A DNA stretch of 64,000 nt, from contig NZ_RJVG01000001.1 of NCBI RefSeq assembly GCF_003752155.1, positions 372,001 through 436,000 on the forward strand, written 5' to 3'. Position numbers and translations under genes: made by a program. This DNA comes from Mobilisporobacter senegalensis. GTDB lineage: Bacteria > Bacillota > Clostridia > Lachnospirales > Lachnospiraceae. The notes under the pieces were generated by a model. That model searched no databases. It had not been told where the DNA came from and saw only the letters and a program-made list of their open reading frames with translations. Position 1 is the stretch's first letter; every line of letters begins with the position of its first letter. Positions 1 to 9,210 of the stretch are shown here, in pieces.

Positions 1-570
1 TGTATCAAATGCTTTAAAGGAATCAATCAAAGCAACGGGTACGATTGGGCACTTTGCATTCATCGCACTTTTAAAGCTTCCCCCTTTAAATTCTAATATT
101 TCATTTTGCTTTTTAGATCTGGTCCCTTCTGCAAAGATAATGTAGTTTCTCCCCATCTTTACTTCTTTTGTCATATTCATAATTACTTTCATAGATTGTC
201 GTACATCTTCTCTATCAATAATCTGAGCTTGTAATACCTGGATTATCTGTTTTAAAAGTATTGTATCCTTTACCTCTTTTTTCATGACGACAGAGAATGG
301 CCTTTTATGAGATTCCAAAAAAGACAAAGCATCAAAAAGACCTTGATGATTGGGAAACATAATATATCCATTTTCTTTCGGTAAGTTTGATTCTCCAAAA
401 GATGCTATTGTAACTCTTCCTTTACGATTCGCCTTGATTGCTACTTTACGAACAAAAGCATATCTTGTCTCTTCATCATATTTCTCTATATTGCTCAGCT
501 GATGTAGTTTAAAAAATAAATAAGGTATATAGTATAATAGTTTTAATACCATTAAAGCTATTCTTTTCAT
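1..570 (-). CDS. plsC: 1-acyl-sn-glycerol-3-phosphate acyltransferase, C-terminus beyond window
   Basis: The first 190 residues of a PlsC-family lysophosphatidate acyltransferase, which makes phosphatidic acid at the inner membrane face from acyl donor and lysophosphatidate. I translated it directly. It has a short hydrophobic N-terminus (MKRIALMVLKLLYYIPYLFF), the catalytic NHxxxxD block as NHQGLFDA near residue 75, and the substrate-binding block FAEGTRS near residue 150, here Ala instead of the usual Pro. The ATG at 570 follows AGGAGGC at good spacing. It runs off the left edge, so the C-terminal part is unseen. Family assignment is firm; the exact acyl preference is not visible. Confidence 0.9.
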   Translation of the reverse strand, partial: MKRIALMVLKLLYYIPYLFFKLHQLSNIEKYDEETRYAFVRKVAIKANRKGRVTIASFGESNLPKENGYIMFPNHQGLFDALSFLESHKRPFSVVMKKEVKDTILLKQIIQVLQAQIIDREDVRQSMKVIMNMTKEVKMGRNYIIFAEGTRSKKQNEILEFKGGSFKSAMNAKCPIVPVALIDSFKAFDT

Positions 571-614
571 ATTTTGCCTCCTAGTGTTTTGCTTCTCTCT
601 TTCTTCTCTTACCA

Positions 615-938
615 TTAGAAAATATGTATTAATAACATATATATCAGAGTCCCGGCTCCAATACTGATAAGGTTGTTTCTTTTCCATATATGTATCAAAA
701 TTACTGTTGCTACCGATATAATCGATGGTACAAAACCTCCTGCTCCTTTAAAATTAACTCCTTTTAAGCAATATACTACTAATATTGCAATCACTGACAT
801 AGGTAAAATATCCCCCAGATATTTCACAATTTGAGGCAGTTCCTGATTTTTTCGAAAAATTATAAAAGGTAATACTCTTGTACCAAAAGTACAAAGTGCA
901 ACAATTAATATAATAAGCAGTGCCTTAGTTGATTCCAT
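615..938 (-). CDS. azlD: AzlD family branched-chain amino acid transport protein
   Basis: A 107-residue protein with three to four hydrophobic segments and the AzlD layout, including a RVLPFIIF-type stretch after the first segment. AzlD is the small subunit paired with AzlC in branched-chain amino acid (and analogue) export. It starts two bases after the azlC stop with GAGGTG upstream, so it is translationally coupled to azlC. Family membership is inferred from length, hydrophobicity and the adjacent azlC; the true substrate cannot be read from sequence. Confidence 0.88.
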   Translation of the reverse strand: MESTKALLIILIVALCTFGTRVLPFIIFRKNQELPQIVKYLGDILPMSVIAILVVYCLKGVNFKGAGGFVPSIISVATVILIHIWKRNNLISIGAGTLIYMLLIHIF

Positions 939-940
939 CT

Positions 941-1642
941 TTACACCTCATCTTTAGTATCTTCTGTTTTTACAATCCTGTTCTTTAATCCCATTAAAAT
1001 GATTACAGTAATCACCATGGCTGGAAGGAGAAAATTATCTGCACCAAAAAGAATAAGTGATATAATACCACAAAAAAGACCAATATATGCTGGCAAATGA
1101 TTCTTTGTACTTAACCACTGTTCCACAAAAATTACAATAAACAAAGCTGTCATAGAGAATTCTATTCCACTGGTATCAAAACTTATAAGGTCACCAAGGA
1201 TTCCTCCTATTACAGAACCTAAAATCCAATACATTTGATTAAAAAAAGAAATAAAAAAGAATAATTTTTTTTCATCCATCCCCTCTGGCCTTTTTATGGA
1301 ACATAATAAGGAGTAGGTTTCATCTGTCAAAGAGAATATCATATAAGGACGGCTTTTGCCCATCTGTTTAAACTTTTCTATGAAAGAAATACCATAGAAA
1401 ATATGGCGGCTATTTACAGATAATGTAGTAATAACGATTGATACGATTCCAATGGTGCCCTGTAAAAAACTTATAAGGACAAATTGCATAGATCCAGCAT
1501 ATACAGTCAAACTTATTAAAAATGCCCATAGGAAATGAAATCCTGCTTTATATAACAGTAATCCAAATGCTGTTCCTAATACCAGGTAACCTACCATTAC
1601 CGGTATTGTTAACTTTATTGCGGTTTTTATTACTTCTTTCAT
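941..1642 (-). CDS. azlC: AzlC family branched-chain amino acid permease
   Basis: A 233-residue polytopic membrane protein with the AzlC signature region around SLTVYAGSMQFVLI (residues 44-58) and the following NSRHIFYGISF segment, both typical of this exporter family. AzlC forms the pore-like subunit with AzlD, which lies directly downstream. The order azlC then azlD with a 2-nt gap is the usual operon. The ATG at 1642 has GAAGG upstream. No regulator gene is present beside it in this window. Confidence 0.9.
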   Translation of the reverse strand: MKEVIKTAIKLTIPVMVGYLVLGTAFGLLLYKAGFHFLWAFLISLTVYAGSMQFVLISFLQGTIGIVSIVITTLSVNSRHIFYGISFIEKFKQMGKSRPYMIFSLTDETYSLLCSIKRPEGMDEKKLFFFISFFNQMYWILGSVIGGILGDLISFDTSGIEFSMTALFIVIFVEQWLSTKNHLPAYIGLFCGIISLILFGADNFLLPAMVITVIILMGLKNRIVKTEDTKDEV

Positions 1643-1856
1643 TCTACTACCTTCATTCTAATTACCAATAATTTATTCCCACTGTCATGTTTCTGAAAGT
1701 CATACTCTAATATTCTAATATATTTCCTATGATTATTCTAGACTATACTTGAATTCTTTGCAATTATTAATGGTCAGTTCCTGCTGCTATTTTGTTTAAA
1801 TTGTCGTTTTTTTAGATATTACCTTTATATTAATTGTACCTTTTTCACAATTCTCC

Positions 1857-1885
1857 TTGATTATATATTTTAATAGTGGTAGTAT
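1857..1885 (+). promoter_or_regulatory. Candidate sigma-A promoter of hppA
   Basis: TTGATT, a 17-nt spacer and TAGTAT lie about 48 nt before the hppA ATG in a 290-nt divergent gap between azlC and hppA. Both hexamers are near the consensus. The rest of the gap (1643-1856) is AT-rich with no gene that I can support. Confidence 0.5.
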
Positions 1886-1933
1886 GATAAGGTGGAAATT
1901 TTTTCAATTTTACAATTATAAGGAGATGGAGTT

Positions 1934-4024
1934 ATGGATTTGAGTGTTCTATTTTTTCAAATTGTAGCAATCATTATTGCTTTGTTGGCATTTGGAGAAG
2001 CATTTTGGCTTTATAAGTGGGTAGTTTCCAGACCTTCTTCTAATCCTCGAATTTCTGAAGTAGGTAAACTAATTCAAAATGGAGCTAAAACATTTCTATC
2101 AAAAGAGTACAAAGTTCTAACACGTTTTTGTGGAATTGCAGCAGTTATTATACTGATATTATTGCCTTCACCTATATGGGATGGCAATCCTTACAATAAC
2201 ATTCTTATGTCTTTATCCTATCTATTTGGTACCATTTTTTCAGGCATTGCCGGTAAAATTGGTATTACTATTGCTACTATTGCCAATATTAAATCTGCTG
2301 AAGCTTCAACAAAAGGAATCAAACCTTCCTTCATGGCTGGATTCCGTGGCGGAGCAGTTATGGGTATGGCAGTTGTAGGTAGTAGTTTACTTGGTGTAAC
2401 TTTAGTTCTTCTCTTAACAAATAATACGACAGCCTTACTTGGCTTTAGTTTTGGTGCAAGTTCACTTGCCCTTTTTGCCAAAGCCGGTGGAGGAATATTT
2501 ACAAAAACTGCGGATATTAGTGCGGATTTAGTTGGCAAAGTAGAACTTGGAATTCCTGAAGATGACCCTAGGAATCCGGCTGTTATTGCTGATAATGTTG
2601 GTGATAACGTTGGTGATGTAGCTGGTATGGGCGCAGATTTATTTGATTCCAATGTTGCTTCTATGGCTGCTGCATTAGTTATGGCTGTTTCACTTGACAG
2701 AGTAAAGGGTGGGTCCCTTAATGCAAGTATGGTATTTTGCTATGCCGCCATTGGATTATTAGCATCTATCATTGGTGTGGCTACCGCAAGGATGGGCAAG
2801 AATGGAAGTCCAACCAAAGCACTTAATAGCAGTACATATGTTACAACCGTAATCTTTGCAATACTAACTGCTGTTGCAACCTATGCATTTCATTTTGAAT
2901 GGCGTATATGGATTGCTAGTGCAATTGGTCTGTCTGTTGGTGTTATTATTGGTATCGCAAGTGATTACTTTACAGATGATTCTAAAAAACCTGTTCACAT
3001 GGTTGCAAAAGCTTCTGAATCAGGACCTGCATTTACCATTCTATCAGGTATCTCCTATGGTTTTATGAGTTGCCTTCCAGCTATGGCCGGTATTGCTGTT
3101 TCTGCACTTGCCGCCTATAAAGTATGTGAACCTTTGGGTGATGGATATGCTATGTTCGGTATCTCCATGGCGGCTGTAGGTATGTTATCCATCGTTGGTA
3201 TGATCATCTCTAATGATGCTTATGGACCTATTGTTGATAATGCCCGTGGCCTCGTTGAAATGGGCAATCTGGGTGATGAAGCTCTTGAAATCACTGATTC
3301 CCTGGATAGTGCCGGCAATACAGTTAAAGCAATTACAAAAGGATTTGCTATTGGTGCTGCAGGCCTTACTGTTATAGCATTACTCGGTGCATTTATAAGC
3401 GAGGTTAATAATGCTGCTATTGAATTAGGCAAGGAAACCATTACCGGTTTTGATATCATGAACCCAGTTGTATTCTTCGGGCTACTAATCGGAGCTGCCA
3501 TTCCAGCAGTTTTCTCAGCTATGTTAATGCTTGGCGTTGAACGTAATGCACAACGTATGGTTGCAGAAATCCATCGCCAGTTTAAAGAAATCATTGGATT
3601 AAAAGAAGGAAAAGAAGGAGTAATTCCTGAATATGATAAATGTATTGAAATAGCAACCGATGGTTCACTAAAAGAATTAATCCCTGCTGGTTTATTTGCC
3701 ATTGTCACTACTCTTTTAGTTGGATTTATTGGTGGAGTTCAGGCAATTGGCGGCTTCTTGACCGGTAACATCGTAAGTGGATTACTCCTTGCATTATTTA
3801 TGTCCAATTCTGGCGGATTATGGGATAATACAAAGAAGTACGTTGAGTCTGGACATCATGGTGGAAAGGGATCCGATACTCATAAATCTGCGGTCGTAGG
3901 AGATACCGTTGGAGATCCATTTAAAGATACCGCCGGTCCATCTATTAATACTCAGATTACTGTTGTATCCTTGGTTGCCTCTTTAATGTCGACCTTATTC
4001 TTAACAATGTCATTATTCGGTTAA
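1934..4024 (+). CDS. hppA: Membrane-bound ion-pumping pyrophosphatase
   Basis: A 696-residue polytopic membrane protein that hydrolyses pyrophosphate and pumps cations outward. It carries the family's Mg-PPi site DDPRNPAVIADNVGDN from about residue 212 and the C-terminal GDTVGDPFKDTAGPS near 655. Near residue 461 it reads GNTVKAITKGFAIG. Lys465 falls at the position that separates K+-independent enzymes (Lys) from K+-dependent ones (Ala), so a K+-independent enzyme is inferred. Full length for the family. The ATG follows AAGGAGATGGAGTT. It is monocistronic, bounded by a promoter and a hairpin terminator. Confidence 0.96.
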   Translation: MDLSVLFFQIVAIIIALLAFGEAFWLYKWVVSRPSSNPRISEVGKLIQNGAKTFLSKEYKVLTRFCGIAAVIILILLPSPIWDGNPYNNILMSLSYLFGTIFSGIAGKIGITIATIANIKSAEASTKGIKPSFMAGFRGGAVMGMAVVGSSLLGVTLVLLLTNNTTALLGFSFGASSLALFAKAGGGIFTKTADISADLVGKVELGIPEDDPRNPAVIADNVGDNVGDVAGMGADLFDSNVASMAAALVMAVSLDRVKGGSLNASMVFCYAAIGLLASIIGVATARMGKNGSPTKALNSSTYVTTVIFAILTAVATYAFHFEWRIWIASAIGLSVGVIIGIASDYFTDDSKKPVHMVAKASESGPAFTILSGISYGFMSCLPAMAGIAVSALAAYKVCEPLGDGYAMFGISMAAVGMLSIVGMIISNDAYGPIVDNARGLVEMGNLGDEALEITDSLDSAGNTVKAITKGFAIGAAGLTVIALLGAFISEVNNAAIELGKETITGFDIMNPVVFFGLLIGAAIPAVFSAMLMLGVERNAQRMVAEIHRQFKEIIGLKEGKEGVIPEYDKCIEIATDGSLKELIPAGLFAIVTTLLVGFIGGVQAIGGFLTGNIVSGLLLALFMSNSGGLWDNTKKYVESGHHGGKGSDTHKSAVVGDTVGDPFKDTAGPSINTQITVVSLVASLMSTLFLTMSLFG

Positions 4025-4103
4025 AAACTGAGACCTTTCCCATAGATTGGCAGACTGGTACGAAAGTACATCAATTTGCCTTTGTACTGATATAAATAAA
4101 AGC

Positions 4104-4155
4104 AGAGCATCAATTAGAGTAATTTTAAAGTTTACTATAATTGATGCTCTTATTT
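4104..4155 (+). terminator. Hairpin terminator after hppA
   Basis: A perfect 13-bp stem (AGAGCATCAATTA with its complement at 4138-4150) and a 21-nt loop, followed by a T-rich tail. It sits between the convergent hppA and ddh genes and could also stop the ddh transcript. Confidence 0.75.
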
Positions 4156-4211
4156 TAATAAATCACAAGGATTTTTAAGCTCAATCTCTCATCTTAAGAT
4201 AATCCAATATT

Positions 4212-5201
4212 CTATAATAAATTCTGCCTTAATTCTTCGTTGGATTTAATTGAAAGGTATGCTGGCGCAATATCAAATACTGTCTTTGCTCCAGACCCTC
4301 CCTCTTTATTCAGCCTGTAAGCAGCTCTTGCATATGCAAGAAGTACATTTGCTGTAAAATCCGGATTGGAATCTAACTTAAGGCTATATTCAATAATGTG
4401 AGTATTTTCATTATTAGCTCCTGTCTTACCACTTCGAATTACAAAGCCGCCATGAGGAATGCCACTATGATTCTTCTCTAATTCTTCTTCTGTAATAAAA
4501 TGTACTGTTGTATCATACTCTGCAAAATAATTTGGCATTGTTTTGATTTCTCTTTCTATTTGGGCTCTATCTGCCTCCTCCTTTGCAACCACAAAACATT
4601 CTCTTATATGTTTTTGCCTGGTCGTAAACTCTGGATTTTCACCTTCTCTTACTGATTCAATTGCACTCTCGATTGGTATTGTATATTGCTTTGCATTCTT
4701 TACTCCTTCTATTCTTCGAATTGCATCCGAATGCCCCTGACTTACACCTTTTCCCCAGAATGTATAATCATTTCCTTCTGGTAATATTACATTTGCATAT
4801 AATCGATTCAGTGAAAACATACCTGGATCCCATCCACTTGAGATGACACATATATGATTGCTATCTTTCGCCTTTTTGTCAACAGCTTCATAATACTCCG
4901 GTATCTTTGCATGTGTATCAAAACCATCAACAGTATTAAATAATCCTGCGAAGAATGGCCCCTGTTCCGGTAAGTCTGACATACTGCCTCCGCATAGAAT
5001 CATAACATCTATTTTATCTGTCATATTTATTGCATCATCAATGTGATAAGCTTTGACTCCCTCTGTTAAAATATGAATGGATGCAGGATCTCTCCTTGTA
5101 AATACACCTATAAGTTCCATATCATTATTTTGACGAATTCCTAATTCGGTACTCTTTCCTAAGTTTCCATATCCTACAATACCAACTCTAATCTTTTGCA
5201 T
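4212..5201 (-). CDS. ddh: meso-Diaminopimelate D-dehydrogenase
   Basis: A 329-residue NADPH-dependent enzyme making meso-diaminopimelate from tetrahydrodipicolinate in one step, for lysine and peptidoglycan. The dinucleotide-binding loop GYGNLG is at residues 10-15, followed by ELIGVFTRRDP, and the middle has SSGWDPGMFS and WGKGVSQGHSDA, all characteristic of Ddh. I start it at the ATG at 5201, which follows AGGAGGAAGG. A longer frame to 5246 lacks a ribosome site and adds residues absent from the family. A single gene between the hppA terminator and its own promoter. Confidence 0.95.
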   Translation of the reverse strand: MQKIRVGIVGYGNLGKSTELGIRQNNDMELIGVFTRRDPASIHILTEGVKAYHIDDAINMTDKIDVMILCGGSMSDLPEQGPFFAGLFNTVDGFDTHAKIPEYYEAVDKKAKDSNHICVISSGWDPGMFSLNRLYANVILPEGNDYTFWGKGVSQGHSDAIRRIEGVKNAKQYTIPIESAIESVREGENPEFTTRQKHIRECFVVAKEEADRAQIEREIKTMPNYFAEYDTTVHFITEEELEKNHSGIPHGGFVIRSGKTGANNENTHIIEYSLKLDSNPDFTANVLLAYARAAYRLNKEGGSGAKTVFDIAPAYLSIKSNEELRQNLL

Positions 5202-5255
5202 AATCCTTCCTCCTGTGTTTTTATTTGTAAGCAGAATCTCTTTCAATTTTTATTT

Positions 5256-5284
5256 ATGATACCACATGTTATCTATATGGTAAA
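5256..5284 (-). promoter_or_regulatory. Candidate ddh promoter
   Basis: Reading leftward: TTTACC, 17 nt, TATCAT, ending about 55 nt before the ddh ATG. The -10 is good and the -35 is weak. Confidence 0.35.
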
Positions 5285-5444
5285 TATGCGGTTTGCATCT
5301 AGACTTTTTCTTTGAAAAATTTTGCATAATCCTAAGTCGAATTTGTCATATTAAAAATATTAAGTACAAATTTTTTAAATCAATAGACTCTTTTATTATT
5401 AAAGAAGGGGAAAAGAAATAAATATAAACTGAGAGGAAAATAGT

Positions 5445-6344
5445 ATGTATACTGATAGAAGGTTGACTCAAGCCTACAAATACGCAAAGGTTGAATATTT
5501 TGATAAGAATTCAAAATATATTATGTTTAGTGATATTCACAGAGGAGATGACAGTGTATCCGATGAATTCGCCAGGAATCAGACCGTTCTGCTTTATGCG
5601 CTGAACTATTATTATAATAATGGTTATACCTATGTTGAAGTTGGGGATGGAGATGAACTTTGGGAACATCCTAAATTTAAATATATCAGATCTGCCCATA
5701 CAGATATATTTACAACAATTAAAAAGTTTTTTGATGATGGTAAATTTATATTAATCTATGGAAATCATAATATTTATTTAAAAAACAACCAATATCTCAG
5801 AAAATATTATTACCACTTTTTTGATGAATATAATGAAAAAATGCAGCATTTATTCCCTGGATTAAAAGCTCATGAAGCATTAGTTCTTAAATATAAAAAA
5901 ACAAAGCAGAATATCCTTGTTGTACACGGTCATCAGGGAGATTTGATGAACGATCAATTTTGGCTTGCTTCCATGTTATTATTAAGATATTTCTGGAGGT
6001 TCATGCATGTAGTTGGATTTCAAAATCCCTCCAGCCCTGCAAAAAATTTATCAAAAAGGCACAAAATTGAAATTGCTTATAATAAATGGATTCATAAACA
6101 CCAAAAGATGCTTATCTGCGGGCATACCCACAGAGCAAAATTTCCCAAGAAAAAGGATCTGCCATACTTTAATACCGGATGCTGTATTCATACCAAAGGA
6201 ATTACAGGTATAGAAATATCAGATGGTAAAATTATGTTAGTATCCTGGAGAGTCCGCGCTGCTAAAAATGGATCTCTTTACATTGAGCGATTTGTGATGA
6301 GAGGTCCTAAACCAATTGAATGCTTTGATTTTAATAAAAGGTAG
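5445..6344 (+). CDS. Calcineurin-like metallophosphoesterase
   Basis: A 299-residue cytosolic metallophosphoesterase. All five metal-site blocks are visible in order: SDIHRGDD (Asp30, His32), GDGDELW near 67, GNHN at 106-109, HGHQGD near 165, and GHTHRAKF at 226-229. The spacing resembles the UDP-2,3-diacylglucosamine hydrolase-like branch, but a Gram-positive host makes that substrate unlikely, so the substrate is left open. The start has GAGAGG upstream. Stands alone, with a strong hairpin terminator directly after the stop. Confidence 0.85.
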   Translation: MYTDRRLTQAYKYAKVEYFDKNSKYIMFSDIHRGDDSVSDEFARNQTVLLYALNYYYNNGYTYVEVGDGDELWEHPKFKYIRSAHTDIFTTIKKFFDDGKFILIYGNHNIYLKNNQYLRKYYYHFFDEYNEKMQHLFPGLKAHEALVLKYKKTKQNILVVHGHQGDLMNDQFWLASMLLLRYFWRFMHVVGFQNPSSPAKNLSKRHKIEIAYNKWIHKHQKMLICGHTHRAKFPKKKDLPYFNTGCCIHTKGITGIEISDGKIMLVSWRVRAAKNGSLYIERFVMRGPKPIECFDFNKR

Positions 6345-6370
6345 AAATTAAATTTCTGCCTTTTATTCGT
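6336..6370 (+). terminator. Hairpin terminator after the metallophosphoesterase gene
   Basis: A 14-bp stem (AAAAGGTAGAAATT against AATTTCTGCCTTTT, one G-U) with a one-base loop, overlapping the stop codon and followed by TTTTATT. Confidence 0.75.
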
Positions 6371-6655
6371 ATGTCATTTCTTCCAGTTAGGATGTCCTTA
6401 AAATAATACATCTTTATAATTATTCTCATTTGCATTTTATTTTAACTCTTGCTTTCTAATTACTTTTTTATTAAACTAAACATATATGTTTTATTATGAT
6501 ACATAATTTATTTATGAGTTTGACACTTTCTTCTATGTTTCATTTCATCCTGTTGAGTTAAAATCCAAATAAATTTTATACTGAATAATCTTGCCAAAAA
6601 TCTAAAAGTATCAAGAATAATTCACAAATAATAATGAATTAAATGGAGAAATATT
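6371..6655. other. AT-rich gap without a supported gene
   Basis: Between the terminator and the next small gene I see no open frame with a ribosome site, no RNA gene and no repeat. A promoter for the 6656 gene probably lies near its right end, but none is clear enough to place. Confidence 0.4.
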
Positions 6656-6973
6656 ATGAGTGACAAAAAAATAATTAAAAATTGTTTAATGTGTACTGAT
6701 TATGAGTGCGAATCATTATATAAATATGTTTATGACTTTAATAATGAGAAAAAAAAGCCTCTTATTTTAGAAACGGATGGCTACTGCTTTACAAAAAAGG
6801 ATACTGATTCCCATGGAAATATAATAGAAAATTTTGACAGAACCATAGAAAGAAGTTGTTGTACTCTTAGCATATTTCAAACTGCAATCATTGATAAAGA
6901 ATTGCAGAAAGCCAAAAATATTGAAGAACTAAGAGAACTCTTTAATCAAAAATACCTGAAAGATGAATCATAA
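6656..6973 (+). CDS. Small Cys-rich protein of unknown function
   Basis: 105 residues, not recognised. Cysteines cluster at the N-terminus (CLMCTDYEC, residues 10-18), with further ones at GYCF and RSCC, which suggests a metal-binding or disulfide protein. No signal peptide or membrane span, so it is probably cytosolic. The ATG has GGAG upstream at normal spacing. It ends eight bases before the stop of the convergent DUF4241-like gene. Codon use looks like the neighbours. Confidence 0.6.
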   Translation: MSDKKIIKNCLMCTDYECESLYKYVYDFNNEKKKPLILETDGYCFTKKDTDSHGNIIENFDRTIERSCCTLSIFQTAIIDKELQKAKNIEELRELFNQKYLKDES

Positions 6974-6981
6974 TATCGCAC

Positions 6982-7773
6982 TTACAACAACTCTTCAAAA
7001 GTAGGCATGCTTTTCGTTCCCGTATTGTTTTTATCATCCGCAGATTGCTGAAATGATATATATAAAGCATACGTGTCACCTCTATGATTATTAAAACTAT
7101 GACAGCTTAGGTATCCACCTGGTGAAGTACTAACAATCCCCCCCTTTATTCCAATCCCATTTGTATAACAATTTCGTAAGCGGTTAATGACATCCACAGA
7201 CCATTGACTTGAATTAAGTTTAAATTCCATAAAACCATTCCATATAGGACGATCTCCAATAATTTTCATGATATCTGTTCCTGTAGGATGTATCAGATCT
7301 TCTTGCCCCATTATATTATTTATCCATTCTTTCAGTTCATTTTTAATACATTCTTCATAAGGCATTTTGCTTACTTCTTTTAATATGAGATTTCCATCAT
7401 AATACGCTTCAAGTTCAATTGGATTATAACAATAGGTAGTATCAAAACGAAATCTTTCATCAACTACAACGATCGCGTTACTTAGGCCGCTACTGGCATA
7501 TCCTAGGCCACATATATGTTTTTCTTTTGATATCTCTGCTATATCATAACTGCAGTGTAATACTAACAGACCATATATCTCATCTGTTCTCATATCAATA
7601 ACATGGTATGCTTCATACATACCAGATAACGCTCTCCGCACTTTAATCATCTTTTCATTTGCATATGGAATCCGTTCTAATGCGACTGTCATAGAATTGA
7701 TATATGGATCTGCTATGTCAATCACTCCACTTGTAATTTCAAAATGTCCTATATATGCATATCTGTTTCTCAT
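6982..7773 (-). CDS. DUF4241-like protein
   Basis: 263 residues from the ATG at 7773 (AAAGGGA upstream); a longer frame to 7863 has no ribosome site. The N-terminus (GHFEITSGVIDIADPYI) matches the opening of DUF4241 proteins, and the C-terminal GGIVSTSPGGY plus GDTYALYISF matches their closing pattern. No signal peptide or membrane span. Function unknown. What makes it notable is context: one copy of the 27-bp element shared with the Tad-like and T7SS units stands upstream (7879-7905), so it probably belongs to that regulon. Confidence 0.6.
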   Translation of the reverse strand: MRNRYAYIGHFEITSGVIDIADPYINSMTVALERIPYANEKMIKVRRALSGMYEAYHVIDMRTDEIYGLLVLHCSYDIAEISKEKHICGLGYASSGLSNAIVVVDERFRFDTTYCYNPIELEAYYDGNLILKEVSKMPYEECIKNELKEWINNIMGQEDLIHPTGTDIMKIIGDRPIWNGFMEFKLNSSQWSVDVINRLRNCYTNGIGIKGGIVSTSPGGYLSCHSFNNHRGDTYALYISFQQSADDKNNTGTKSMPTFEELL

Positions 7774-7878
7774 TGTTTTCCCTTTCAAATTCCTAAATTC
7801 ATATATATATAGTATTTTACTATAAATTTTAACCAGCATACTTATCGCTAAATTACATGCCAATATTTATTTTAATAA

Positions 7879-7905
7879 TGCACTTAATTAATATACAGCT
7901 GTCAA
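7879..7905 (-). promoter_or_regulatory. 27-bp regulon element, site 1 (DUF4241 gene)
   Basis: Leftward reading TTGACA, 10 nt, AATTAAGTGCA. It fits the eight-site pattern exactly and lies 105 nt from the start codon of the 7773 gene. Confidence 0.75.
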
Positions 7906-7930
7906 GGGCTTTCTAATAGTTTCTTTAAAT

Positions 7931-7961
7931 AAAAAGATGCTGTATTTTACAACAGCACCTT
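7931..7961 (-). terminator. Terminator of the clpX-like unit
   Basis: Leftward stem AAGGTGCTGT against ACAGCATCTT with a G-U pair, then TTTTTATTT, eight bases after the clpX-like stop codon. It isolates this unit from the element-driven gene to the left. Confidence 0.7.
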
Positions 7962-7968
7962 CAATGAT

Positions 7969-9186
7969 TTACGAAGCATGATCAGCTTCACCATGTACAT
8001 ATTCCTTTGTAATAAATATTTCATTTAAGTCCATTTTAGATGGAGATTCATACATTAAATTCAGTAACAACTCTTCTAATATACCTCTTAACGATCTTGC
8101 TCCAGTTCCTTTTGAAAAAGCCTTAACTGCTATTTCTTCCAATGCCTCTTCTTCAAAATTTAACTTTATAGAATCATAATCAAAAAGTCTTTGATATTGT
8201 GAAACAATTGAATTTCTCGGTTCTGTAAGTATCCTTTTCAAACTTTCTATGGTTACCCCCTCAAGAGGAGCAATGATTGGGAGACGTCCTAATAATTCTG
8301 GGATAAGCCCAAACTCTTTTAAATCATCATTGTTTACTTTTAGTAATAAGTTATCTTCCCTTACTGACCCTAATGGATTTAAATTAGAGGAAAATCCAAC
8401 TGGATTTTTACCCATTAACCTTTTTTTAATAATACTTTCTGCTTCCGGGAAAGCTCCACCGCATATAAATAAAATATTTGTAGTATCAACTTCTATCATA
8501 GATGCTTTTCCTTTCCCAGAAAAAGTATCTGAAGGCACATGGACTTTTATGCCATCCAACAATGAAAGTAATGCTTGCTGAACACCTTTTCCTCCTACCT
8601 GCTTCTTGGTTTCTGATGATGTAGCCGTTAATTTATCAATTTCATCAATAAATATAATTCCCCGCTCTGCTAAAGCCACATCACCGCCTGCATTTTCTAA
8701 TAGCCTCTGCACACATATTTCAACATCGTCACCAATATAACCCGCTTCTGTCAAAGACGTTGCCTGTATTATAACAAAAGGTACATTTAAAATTTTTGCA
8801 AGCATTTGAACAAGGTACGTTTTGCCGCTTCCTGTGGGACCGATTAATAATATATTAGACTTTTTTATTTCTGCATCATTCATTTCACATCTTTTTAAAT
8901 GATTATAGGTAGCCACTGCAAGTATCTTTTTAGCTGCTTCCTGGCCAATTATGTATTGATCTAATTGAACTTTTATCTCTACTGGCTTGGTTTTTTCAAT
9001 GTATGTGTTGGATTCTTTTTTATTTTCAGATGCATTTATAAATAAGACTGGATTATGGTTTATTTCCTTATTGATGCATGCGATATTATTCATGCAGGAG
9101 TTGCATATACATTTCCCATTATTAATCACAATATATTCATTTATTTTTAATACATCATTACAAATACAACATTTTTTTTCTAACAT
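7969..9186 (-). CDS. clpX: ClpX-like AAA+ unfoldase paralogue
   Basis: 405 residues. Order: N-terminal zinc-binding domain (C6-x2-C9 and C28-x2-C31), Walker A GPTGSGKT near 120, pore loop TEAGYIGDD, Walker B FIDEID, and sensor-2 GARSLRG near the end. ClpX unfolds proteins and feeds them to ClpP. Three loops differ from housekeeping ClpX. The region after Walker B reads KLTATSSETKKQVGGKG in place of the usual RKSEN-type loop. The ClpP-docking IGF is VGF (KNPVGFSS). The N-terminal domain is longer and divergent before Walker A. This looks like a second, specialised ClpX. AAAGAGG precedes the ATG. Confidence 0.88.
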   Translation of the reverse strand: MLEKKCCICNDVLKINEYIVINNGKCICNSCMNNIACINKEINHNPVLFINASENKKESNTYIEKTKPVEIKVQLDQYIIGQEAAKKILAVATYNHLKRCEMNDAEIKKSNILLIGPTGSGKTYLVQMLAKILNVPFVIIQATSLTEAGYIGDDVEICVQRLLENAGGDVALAERGIIFIDEIDKLTATSSETKKQVGGKGVQQALLSLLDGIKVHVPSDTFSGKGKASMIEVDTTNILFICGGAFPEAESIIKKRLMGKNPVGFSSNLNPLGSVREDNLLLKVNNDDLKEFGLIPELLGRLPIIAPLEGVTIESLKRILTEPRNSIVSQYQRLFDYDSIKLNFEEEALEEIAVKAFSKGTGARSLRGILEELLLNLMYESPSKMDLNEIFITKEYVHGEADHAS

Positions 9187-9210
9187 ATCTAACCTCTTTA
9201 TGAAGGATCT

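Noticed and set aside
2218-2652. Open frame antisense to hppA
   Set aside because: Composition (Ser/Pro/Ala-rich) is the shadow of the highly conserved pyrophosphatase codons; no ribosome site.
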